5,039 bases of DNA, taken from contig JAGAFM010000063.1 in assembly GCA_017612655.1 (NCBI GenBank), positions 1 through 5,039 on the forward strand. Reading direction: 5' to 3'. Of the stretch, positions 1 through 4,952 are shown piece by piece; the first letter of the stretch is position 1, and every line of letters starts with the position of its first letter. The DNA is from Clostridia bacterium (GTDB lineage: Bacteria > Bacillota > Clostridia > Oscillospirales > CAG-272). A program made the position numbers and the translations under genes. The notes beneath the pieces are model-generated. The model saw only the letters and a program-made list of their open reading frames with translations. It was not told the origin of the DNA and ran no database searches.

Positions 1-125
1 ATATCTTTCGGCCTGAGATAATAAAAAGACCGGGTAGGGCGGGAACCGTCCGAACCTACAACGCTTGTGGAGCCCACGGCCTCTGCTTCCAAGGATACGT
101 TCCTGGAAGCAAGCTGCAGCGATGA
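1..125 (+). CDS. tnpB: RNA-guided endonuclease TnpB, C-terminal fragment (partial at 5' end)
   Basis: Reading frame 3 (first full codon at 3) is open for 40 codons to TGA at 123-125. The tail holds the string RPGRAGTVRTYNACG followed by a low-complexity, poorly conserved end, which is how many TnpB/OrfB proteins finish after their zinc finger and last RuvC motif. The catalytic RuvC residues and the zinc finger are not in the window, so activity cannot be judged. TnpB is an omega-RNA-guided DNA nuclease, ancestral to Cas12, that helps IS200/IS605 elements persist at their donor site. Frame 1 over the same stretch is also open from 25 and runs into the downstream lipoprotein frame; it has TAATAA at 19-24 and is not the tnpB frame. 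The assignment rests on a short tail plus the matching right-end RNA structure just downstream. Confidence 0.72.
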   Translation, partial: IFRPEIIKRPGRAGTVRTYNACGAHGLCFQGYVPGSKLQR

Positions 126-162
126 AGCAAGAAGCTCGGTCATTCATGGCCGAGTAGTTCAC
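1..162 (+). mobile_element. Right end of an IS200/IS605-family (IS1341-like) TnpB element, truncated by window edge
   Basis: Three things agree here: a TnpB-like C-terminal tail in frame 3 ending at 125, a stem-loop at 135-154 (8 bp stem CTCGGTCA/TGGCCGAG with one G-T wobble, loop TTCA), and the terminal string TAGTTCAC at 155-162. Elements of this family have no inverted terminal repeats; their right end is a subterminal hairpin followed by a short conserved terminal string, and their tnpB stops just before it. The boundary is placed at ~160-162 by resemblance to other family members, so it may be off by a few bases. The left end, any tnpA and most of tnpB lie outside the window. Flanking DNA from ~163 leads straight into the lipoprotein gene at 238. 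Confidence 0.8.
1..162 (+). ncRNA. 3' part of the TnpB omega RNA (right-end element RNA), 5' end outside or undefined
   Basis: Omega RNAs overlap the 3' end of tnpB, run to the element's right end, and continue into flanking DNA, which supplies the guide. Structure visible here: a short GTGG/CCAC hairpin (67-70 with 74-77); a long stem of GCTTCCA (85-91) with TGGAAGC (104-110), continued by GGA (93-95) with TCC (101-103) across one bulged A and closed by loop TACGT; then the terminal 8 bp hairpin at 135-154 and the end TAGTTCAC. The order of a long stem, then AAGCAAGAAG, then a terminal hairpin and GTTCAC matches what I know of omega RNA scaffolds from clostridial TnpB elements. The 5' end cannot be set from sequence. 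The guide would be the ~16-20 bases after 162, starting GTAACCGAAAAGCG. Confidence 0.7.
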
Positions 163-222
163 GTAACCGAAAAGCGCTCTCTGAAAGAGACATGGGTCTT
201 TCTTCCCATTTCTGTTTTCACG

Positions 223-229
223 AAAGGAA
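223..229 (+). promoter_or_regulatory. Ribosome binding site that sets the lipoprotein start at 238
   Basis: AAAGGAA lies 8-9 bases before ATG at 238. It decides the start, because the same frame is open from a GTG at 67 without a usable Shine-Dalgarno there, and a 57-residue extension from that GTG would bury the lipoprotein signal and overlap the IS end. Confidence 0.8.
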
Positions 230-237
230 ACGATAAA

Positions 238-2244
238 ATGAAATCTGTAATTTCCGTCCTGCTCTCCCTTCTGCTGCTCCTCCCTCTCCTGATTTCGTGC
301 GGTGAGACAACACCTTCGGAGAGCGGTTCCCCCGAGTCGGTTTCCTCCTATCACGAAGACCTGTCGGAAACCGAGCCGATCCCCTTAGGAGAAGTTGATC
401 CGTTTGCCGATTCCGACCCGCTCCCCGCGGATCTGCAGATTCCGGAATGCGTCAAAAACGCCGACGGGACGGTCATCGGTACCATCGTACTCCCCGCAGC
501 CGCATCCGAGGACAAGACCCTTTCCTTCGCGGCGGAAGAACTCCGCTACCATTTTGAGAAGGTCACCGGGGCGAATCTTCCAATCGTCGGGCGTACCGGG
601 GACGAATACGGCTCCATCGTTCTGGCAACACCGGATACCCTTCCCTTCGTTGCCGAACAGTTCTCGGACGACATTGCGTGGCTTGCGGATCTCGGGTCCC
701 TGGATACCGGTTCGAAATTCGGCTCCGACGGCTTTTCGATCCGGAAACTCGGAGATGACATCTACGTCATCGGGAACACAGCCCGCGGAACACTGAACGG
801 CGTCTACGACCTGATTGAAGAGAATCTCGGGGTTCTATGGATCCGGGCGAATGAAGAGGAAGGCCTGATCTACTCGCCTCTGGAAGCCGCCGTGATCGCG
901 AAAACGGACTACCGGGAGAAATCCCCTTTTGAATACCGCGGCTGGCACCTGTGCGGAGAGCAGTATCCGACTCCCGCCACCGAACTCCTGAATTCCCGGA
1001 ACAAGCTCAATACCGCGTCGGGAGTATTCTCCGAAGCGGCCCTGAAAGCGATTGCTGTCCGGAAAATGCCTTTTACGCACAATGTTAAGTCCCTGATCCT
1101 CACCAGTCCGATCTACGACCCGGATGAAGCGGAATACTGGAATACCGACCAGGAAGGGAACTGGCTCTCCCCAGAAGCCAGCAAACAGATCAACTTCTGG
1201 AGCGAGAAAGCCCTCGAGGTTCTGACCGCCAGCGTAATCGAAAAAATCAAAGCGGAAAATCTATCTGTCTTTTTCATCGGAGTTGAAGACAACTACGACC
1301 CCGTCGTTCTCCCGGAATCGGGTCTTCCCTACGAATACGAACCGGGAAAGCGGGTCTCTCCGGACGACGCTTCCTATATTTCAACCGTATATTTCTCCTT
1401 CATCAACAAAGTTGCGAAAGCCGTAAAAGAGGAATGCCCCGAATGCACCCTCGCGACCTTTGCCTATCTGACCACCGTCCGTCCTCCGAAGTGCCAAGTG
1501 GAAGACAACATTCTGGTGGTCTACGCTCCGTGCGGAGACAACCTGACGGCTCCCTTCTTTGACAGGGATCGAACCAATACACAGGTCAACTGGCTCGGCT
1601 ACGTCAACGGAGACCTCTGCGAGTTCCTCGAAGAATGGACCCGGGTCTGCGATCACCTCTGCATCTACAACTACTACGGCTGTCAGCGGGCATCCGCATA
1701 TTATGAGATGCCGATCGAATGGCGGATTCAGGGCGATCTTCAGGGATACCGTGAACTGGGGATCGAAGGGGTGACGCCGGAAGGATGCTGCGACTCCGAG
1801 TACGGAATCAATCCCTGGATCAATCAGAAAAAGGGAGTGCACACCTATCTCGAAGTCTGGGCCATGCACACCCTCTCCTTCTGGGTCTATTCGAAACTTG
1901 CCTGGAATCCGGATCTCGATGTCGACGCGCTGATTGTTGAATTCTGCGACAAAGTGTACGGAAACGCTTCCTCCCTGATGCAGGAGTACTACAGCCTGAT
2001 CAAGCAGGGCTGGGACTACGGGAATGCAGGGAACGACAAGCTGATTGATCACGATGCGAATTATTCGACGTTCTACTCTTACTATATCAAAGGGCCGGGC
2101 ATCAACGAAACCATCTGCAACACCCTGATTCAGGCCTATGACACAGCGGAAGGAGCCGCAAAGGCTAGAATCGGTGCAATCAAGGATATCGTCGTCAATC
2201 ATATCGTGGAAAAATCCGGCTTTACCCTTCCGGAGAATTCCTGA
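238..2244 (+). CDS. Surface lipoprotein with GH67-like N-terminal and DUF4838 domains
   Basis: A 668-residue protein. Residues 1-20 form a lipoprotein signal (MK, then a leucine-rich core) ending in lipobox L-I-S-C, so C21 is the likely lipidated anchor. Residues ~22-65 are a Ser/Pro/Glu/Asp-rich linker. Around 97-117, FAAEELRYHFEKVTGANLPI resembles the N-terminal domain of GH67 alpha-glucuronidases and many DUF4838 proteins; 183-201, RGTLNGVYDLIEENLGVLW, is the second family hallmark. The rest (~225-560) fits the DUF4838 region, with aromatic- and acid-rich stretches (VFFIGVEDNYD 344-354; CIYNYYG 475-481; GVTPEGCCD 511-519). Proteins of this architecture are abundant in gut polysaccharide degraders and are thought to act on or bind glycans, but I know of no settled reaction. 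Catalytic residues cannot be named. The start at 238 is set by the RBS and signal peptide. The gene sits 75 bases after an IS end, with no clear promoter between. Confidence 0.88.
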   Translation: MKSVISVLLSLLLLLPLLISCGETTPSESGSPESVSSYHEDLSETEPIPLGEVDPFADSDPLPADLQIPECVKNADGTVIGTIVLPAAASEDKTLSFAAEELRYHFEKVTGANLPIVGRTGDEYGSIVLATPDTLPFVAEQFSDDIAWLADLGSLDTGSKFGSDGFSIRKLGDDIYVIGNTARGTLNGVYDLIEENLGVLWIRANEEEGLIYSPLEAAVIAKTDYREKSPFEYRGWHLCGEQYPTPATELLNSRNKLNTASGVFSEAALKAIAVRKMPFTHNVKSLILTSPIYDPDEAEYWNTDQEGNWLSPEASKQINFWSEKALEVLTASVIEKIKAENLSVFFIGVEDNYDPVVLPESGLPYEYEPGKRVSPDDASYISTVYFSFINKVAKAVKEECPECTLATFAYLTTVRPPKCQVEDNILVVYAPCGDNLTAPFFDRDRTNTQVNWLGYVNGDLCEFLEEWTRVCDHLCIYNYYGCQRASAYYEMPIEWRIQGDLQGYRELGIEGVTPEGCCDSEYGINPWINQKKGVHTYLEVWAMHTLSFWVYSKLAWNPDLDVDALIVEFCDKVYGNASSLMQEYYSLIKQGWDYGNAGNDKLIDHDANYSTFYSYYIKGPGINETICNTLIQAYDTAEGAAKARIGAIKDIVVNHIVEKSGFTLPENS

Positions 2245-2293
2245 GTTCCAGAATGCCATCCGGAGAAAAACAAAAAAGGCCGATCCGGCCTAG

Positions 2294-2298
2294 CAAGG
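2294..2298 (+). promoter_or_regulatory. Ribosome binding site that sets the SDR start at 2307
   Basis: AAGGA, 8 bases before ATG 2307. It favours this start over the in-frame ATG at 2253, whose 18-residue addition (Lys/Arg/Pro-rich) precedes the first beta strand of the Rossmann fold and has no family counterpart. An upstream GGAG at 2262-2265 lies after the 2253 ATG, so it cannot serve it. Confidence 0.7.
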
Positions 2299-2306
2299 AC
2301 TGCGTC

Positions 2307-3146
2307 ATGAGCAACAGTATTCTGATTACGGGAGCCGCCGGCGGCATGGGAAAAGAAGCCTCCCTGGTGTTTGCCCGGAAGGGCTTTCGCGTCTTCGCCG
2401 TCGATCTTACTCTTCCCTCCTCTGGTGATTCGATCGTTCCCCTGCAGGCCGATCTGACAGATCCGGATCAGGTGCACACCCTCTATGAACAGGTTCGTTC
2501 GGAAACGGATACTCTTTCCGCCATTCTTCATTTTGCGGGGATCTATCGGCTGAATTCGCTCGTTGAAATCAATCCTGCGGAATTCCGCTCGGTTTTTACC
2601 GTTAACGTCGGGGCGGCGTTTCTCGTCAACCGAACCTTTCTTCCCATGCTGAGAAGCGGCTCGAAGATTCTCCTTCTGACCAGCGAGCTCGCTGTGCGGG
2701 ATCCTCTCCCGTTTACCGGTCTGTACGCCGTTTCCAAGGCTGCTCTGGACCGCTACGCCTACTCTCTTCGAATGGAACTGCAGCTGCTGCACATTTCCGT
2801 TTCTGTCCTGCGGGCAGGCGCGGTCGACACGGGCATGCTCGGAACTTCCACGAATCAGCTTCGCACCTTCTGCGAAAAAACGCAGCTTTATCCCGTGAAC
2901 GCGAAGCGTTTTCAGCGGATTGTGGAGCGGGTGGAAACCAGACGAGTCAAACCGGAAGCAGTCGCAAAAAAACTGTACGGTATCTTTTGCTCAAAGAATC
3001 CCCGCTTTGCTTATTCCATCAACCGGAACCCACTTCTGATCCTTTTCGACATTCTTCCAACCCGAATCCGTTGTTGCCTGATCCGTCAGATCCTTAAACC
3101 AAAGGATACGGCGGAACAGAAGAAGGAACCGACTCAATCCGACTGA
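2307..3146 (+). CDS. Short-chain dehydrogenase/reductase (SDR family, NAD(P)-dependent)
   Basis: A 279-residue classical SDR. Seen: the cofactor loop TGAAGGMG at 8-15 (TGxxxGxG); Asp33 at the end of beta-2 (FAVDL), which in this family usually favours NAD(H) over NADP(H); Asp49 in QADLTD; HFAG at 75-78 in place of the usual NNAG; catalytic tetrad Asn100 (TVNVG), Ser126 (LLTSE), Tyr140 and Lys144 (YAVSK). All catalytic positions are present, so the enzyme should be active as an alcohol/ketone oxidoreductase; the substrate is not readable. After the core, residues ~185-279 form an extended tail with a hydrophobic/basic stretch (NPLLILFDILPTRIRCCLIR, 241-260) and a charged end. Similar tails occur in SDRs related to 11-beta-hydroxysteroid dehydrogenase-like and lipid-modifying enzymes, so loose membrane association is possible (inference). 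It lies 62 bases after the lipoprotein gene and 26 before the GNAT gene. Confidence 0.93.
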   Translation: MSNSILITGAAGGMGKEASLVFARKGFRVFAVDLTLPSSGDSIVPLQADLTDPDQVHTLYEQVRSETDTLSAILHFAGIYRLNSLVEINPAEFRSVFTVNVGAAFLVNRTFLPMLRSGSKILLLTSELAVRDPLPFTGLYAVSKAALDRYAYSLRMELQLLHISVSVLRAGAVDTGMLGTSTNQLRTFCEKTQLYPVNAKRFQRIVERVETRRVKPEAVAKKLYGIFCSKNPRFAYSINRNPLLILFDILPTRIRCCLIRQILKPKDTAEQKKEPTQSD

Positions 3147-3161
3147 GTCCCTCAAATCTAC

Positions 3162-3167
3162 AGGAGG
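3162..3167 (+). promoter_or_regulatory. Strong ribosome binding site of the GNAT gene
   Basis: A full AGGAGG consensus, 5 bases before ATG 3173. It fixes the start and suggests efficient translation from the SDR-GNAT transcript. Confidence 0.85.
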
Positions 3168-3172
3168 TTTCA

Positions 3173-3676
3173 ATGCTCGAACTGGACACCTACCGGGAAG
3201 AAGATGCTTCGGTCATTCTCTCCTGGATCGACTCCGAACTGTCATTCCGCAAATGGAGTGCCGACCGTTACCCTGTCTACCCGATCACTCCGGAAGATAT
3301 GAATCGATTCTATCGTTCCCAGGAGAAGAAGGGCTTCTTCCTTCCGCTGACTGCGAGAGAAGAAACAGAACCGGTTGGACATCTCGTTCTGCGGTTCCCC
3401 GAATCCGACCGCTCGGTCCTCCGCTTCGGTTTCGTCATTGTGGACAGCCGGATTCGAGGCAGAGGTTACGGGAAGCAGATGATCCGGCTGGCCTTGCGCT
3501 ATGGCTTTGAAACCTGCAATGCGAAAAAGATTACCATCGGTGTTTTCGAAAACAACGAGCCGGCGCTTCGCTGCTATCTGTCTGCAGGTTTTCACTCGAC
3601 GGGCGAGGTCAATCCCTATCCGATACTCGGACAGACCTGGAACTGTCTGGAACTGGAGTGCCTCTCTCCCGAATAA
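3173..3676 (+). CDS. GNAT-family N-acetyltransferase
   Basis: A 167-residue single-domain protein of normal GNAT length. Motif A is clear: beta-4 (LRFGFVIVDSRIRG, 83-96) leads into the acetyl-CoA pyrophosphate loop R95-x-x-G98-x-G100 (RGRGYG) and helix 3 (KQMIRLALRYGF). Motif B follows as ITIGVFENNEPALRCYLSAGF (120-140), with the usual Asn (N127/N128) and Tyr135, the latter commonly the general acid. The N-terminal MLELDTYREEDASVILSWI is the typical beta-1/alpha-1 opening. It should transfer acetyl from acetyl-CoA to an amine, which may be a protein N-terminus, antibiotic, polyamine or other small molecule; the sequence does not say which. The 26-base gap from the SDR gene and the shared downstream terminator indicate one transcript. 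Nothing is missing or truncated. Confidence 0.92.
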   Translation: MLELDTYREEDASVILSWIDSELSFRKWSADRYPVYPITPEDMNRFYRSQEKKGFFLPLTAREETEPVGHLVLRFPESDRSVLRFGFVIVDSRIRGRGYGKQMIRLALRYGFETCNAKKITIGVFENNEPALRCYLSAGFHSTGEVNPYPILGQTWNCLELECLSPE

Positions 3677-3695
3677 CAAAGAAAGAACAAAAAAA

Positions 3696-3746
3696 CGAAA
3701 GAGCGAGGATCCCCGGCAGGGGTCTTCGCTCTTTTCGCTTCTTTTC
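3696..3746 (+). terminator. Bidirectional intrinsic terminator between convergent genes
   Basis: Stem AAAGAGCGAGGA (3698-3709), bulged T3710 and CCCC (3711-3714) pair with GGGG (3719-3722) and TCTTCGCTCTTT (3723-3734), closed by loop GGCA. The stem is ~16 bp with one G-T wobble and a single bulge. On the + strand it is followed by a T-rich tail (TCGCTTCTTTTCTTTCC); on the - strand it is followed by a run of seven T (A run at 3689-3695). It therefore can end both the GNAT transcript and the membrane protein transcript, and it sits between their stop codons. Confidence 0.9.
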
Positions 3747-3772
3747 TTTCCTATAAATGCCAGACGCTGCTA

Positions 3773-4492
3773 TTATTCAGCAGGAGCCACCGGCTCTTCC
3801 GCCTTCGCTTCTTCAATCACAGGAGCCGCTTCTTTTTCTTTCAGGTTGTTCATAATCTCTTCGTAGAACGCCGCCTGAACCAGCCCGAGGAAAAGCGGGA
3901 GGCAGATAAAGACAACGACCAGGAAGATGAACAGAATGATGTTGAACAGAACGCCGATATACGGGATCTTGCCGAGAAGAGAAAGGATAAGGGCAGCTAC
4001 ACCAACTGCAGCATAGGGAATAATATCAGCTGCGAACATCGTTCCAACATAACCCTTGGTTCTCTCTTTGGAAACCTTGTAGGCGTCAAAAGGATCGCCG
4101 TCCGATTCCTGGACCAGAATGTACGGAACCAAACGATACTGATACATGCGGATGATCGCAATGATCGGACCGACAATCGGGATCAGTCCCCAAAGTGCGA
4201 TCAGCAGCTGGGACCAGCCCATTCCTTTGATCGTTCTTCCGGCTGTTTTTCCGTCCTTGAAAGCATCAAACAGATACTTCCCTTCCACCTTTTCCCCACG
4301 ATATCCATGCAGGTACACCATAACGGTTCCTACCGACAGAAGCATCGTCAGGCAGAAGGCGATCCCGAACACCAAACCGAAAGCGATAGAGATGAAAAAG
4401 CTCAGGAATACAGCGATCAGTGAAATTCCCCAAAGCTTGAACGGTTTGGTCGCGATAACTTTCAAGGCATTGGTGTAGATTTTTGTCAGCAT
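3773..4492 (-). CDS. DUF975-like integral membrane protein
   Basis: A 239-residue polytopic membrane protein. Hydrophobic segments lie at about 19-41, 42-62, 93-115, 152-173 and 178-206; the last is long enough for one bent or two short helices. The motif RMYQYRLVPYILVQESDGDPFDAYKVSKERTKGYVG (115-150) resembles the DUF975 signature, in which a YxxxPYIL segment is followed by an ExxxxSKxxxxG helix. The C-terminal ~25 residues are rich in Glu, Ala and Pro (EKEAAPVIEEAKAEEPVAPAE) and are probably a disordered cytoplasmic tail. The function of DUF975 proteins is not established. The start is placed at ATG 4492 because AAAGGAG (4506-4500) is 7 bases from it, but only 1 base from the other in-frame ATG at 4498. 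It is transcribed alone from its own promoter, convergent with the SDR-GNAT genes. Confidence 0.85.
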   Translation of the reverse strand: MLTKIYTNALKVIATKPFKLWGISLIAVFLSFFISIAFGLVFGIAFCLTMLLSVGTVMVYLHGYRGEKVEGKYLFDAFKDGKTAGRTIKGMGWSQLLIALWGLIPIVGPIIAIIRMYQYRLVPYILVQESDGDPFDAYKVSKERTKGYVGTMFAADIIPYAAVGVAALILSLLGKIPYIGVLFNIILFIFLVVVFICLPLFLGLVQAAFYEEIMNNLKEKEAAPVIEEAKAEEPVAPAE

Positions 4493-4499
4493 AGTCATA

Positions 4500-4506
4500 C
4501 TCCTTT
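4500..4506 (-). promoter_or_regulatory. Ribosome binding site that sets the membrane protein start at 4492
   Basis: AAAGGAG on the - strand. Spacing of 7 bases to ATG 4492 is normal, and spacing of 1 base to ATG 4498 is too short, so the shorter protein is preferred by two residues. Confidence 0.8.
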
Positions 4507-4528
4507 CAAGTTTTACGGTGCTAATATA

Positions 4529-4557
4529 AGAATACTCTTTTATGGAATAATTGTCAA
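4529..4557 (-). promoter_or_regulatory. Sigma-70/SigA-type promoter of the membrane protein gene
   Basis: On the - strand there is a perfect -35 TTGACA (4557-4552), a 17-base spacer, and -10 TATTCT (4534-4529, 4 of 6 consensus bases). The predicted start of transcription near 4522 gives a ~30-base leader. This suggests housekeeping-type expression. An imperfect palindrome AACAA-A-TTGTT (4567-4577) lies 10 bases upstream of the -35 and could be a regulator site or chance. Confidence 0.82.
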
Positions 4558-4911
4558 GTATTATTGAACAAATTGTTATGGACCGTTAATAAAAAAGTTG
4601 ACGACAACCGAAACATCGGTCCACAGCGCACACACAGAAAAGCCCGTATTTATGCGTTCATCCGGCTCCTGCTATGGAGTGACAAGTAGATTTATAGTCG
4701 TAGTGACAAGTTCTTTGGACGATACCTTCCGTGGTCGGCTTTTCGTTCCGCCTTCCACCAATCCGTCAAATCCCATCACGTTCTCTACGTGACTTACCAC
4801 TCGAACCATCTCCAATCGGGACAACACCTACAATCCTTCAGCCCTTGATATTACTGAACTTTTGGACGTTTCGATGCCTTTCTCCTGGGTGTATTACAAA
4901 ACAAAAGGGTA
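4558..4911. other. AT-richer intergenic stretch with small repeats, no supportable gene
   Basis: No reading frame here has a convincing start, ribosome binding site and family-like protein. It holds a 10-base direct repeat AGTGACAAGT (4678-4687 and 4702-4711), a 7-base inverted repeat TGGACCG/CGGTCCA (4579-4585 and 4617-4623), a perfect 6 bp hairpin TCACGT-TCTCT-ACGTGA (4776-4792), and a weak - strand GTTG/CAAC hairpin followed by six T (4608-4591). Base composition is clearly lower in G+C than the genes to the left. It may be decayed mobile DNA; that is inference. Confidence 0.6.
4678..4711. repeat. Pair of 10-base direct repeats AGTGACAAGT, 24 bases apart
   Basis: Two exact copies, at 4678-4687 and 4702-4711, start-to-start distance 24 bases, separated by AGATTTATAGTCGT. 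A spacing near two helical turns would put both on about the same DNA face, as in a protein binding site or the multiple terminal repeats of some insertion sequences. No coding function is seen around them. Chance occurrence of one such pair is possible but not very likely at this distance. Confidence 0.55.
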
Positions 4912-4946
4912 CAAAAGAAGCCTCATGCCGTAATGGCACAAGGCTC
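4912..4946 (-). terminator. Intrinsic terminator of the gene entering from the right edge
   Basis: In the - strand RNA, AGCCU-UG-UGCC (4945-4935) pairs with GGCA-UG-AGGCU (4929-4919), loop AUUAC. The middle UG/UG step forms two G-U wobbles, giving an 11 bp stem, extended by one more G-U. It is followed by UUCUUUUG. In + strand RNA the same step would be C-A mismatches, so the hairpin is built for the - strand. It begins 7 bases after the stop codon at 4953-4955. Confidence 0.75.
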
Positions 4947-4952
4947 TTGATA

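Noticed and set aside
67..237. 57-residue N-terminal extension of the lipoprotein from GTG 67
   Set aside because: It overlaps the IS right end and omega RNA, has no ribosome binding site, and would place the lipoprotein signal internally. ATG 238 has both a Shine-Dalgarno and a signal peptide.
1381..2259. 292-codon open frame on the - strand antisense to the lipoprotein gene
   Set aside because: It lies wholly opposite a well-supported gene in GC-rich DNA, starts without a ribosome binding site and shows no recognisable family pattern. It is a shadow of the sense codon bias.
2199..2792. 197-codon - strand frame antisense to the SDR gene
   Set aside because: It overlaps the end of one real gene and the catalytic core of another, with no family-like motifs.
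3131..3149. Hairpin GACTCA/TGAGTC over the SDR stop codon
   Set aside because: It has no T tract and the next gene starts 24 bases later with a strong ribosome binding site, so termination there is unlikely.
3242..3679. 145-codon - strand frame antisense to the GNAT gene
   Set aside because: The sense strand carries clear GNAT motifs, and the antisense product has none and no ribosome binding site.
4591..4608. GTTG/CAAC hairpin followed by six T on the - strand, a possible terminator
   Set aside because: A 4 bp stem is too weak to call, and no supported - strand gene ends just before it.
4795..4806. GGTTCGAGT on the - strand, resembling a tRNA T-loop
   Set aside because: The flanking bases cannot form the 5 bp T stem, and no acceptor stem, anticodon arm or CCA end is present.
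4672..4809. 45-codon - strand frame (MVRVVSHVENVMGFDG..., ending INLLVTP)
   Set aside because: The product looks protein-like, but GGAG directly abuts the ATG with no spacing, there is no promoter, and the upstream part of the frame is interrupted by TAG. It could be a decayed gene end but cannot be supported.
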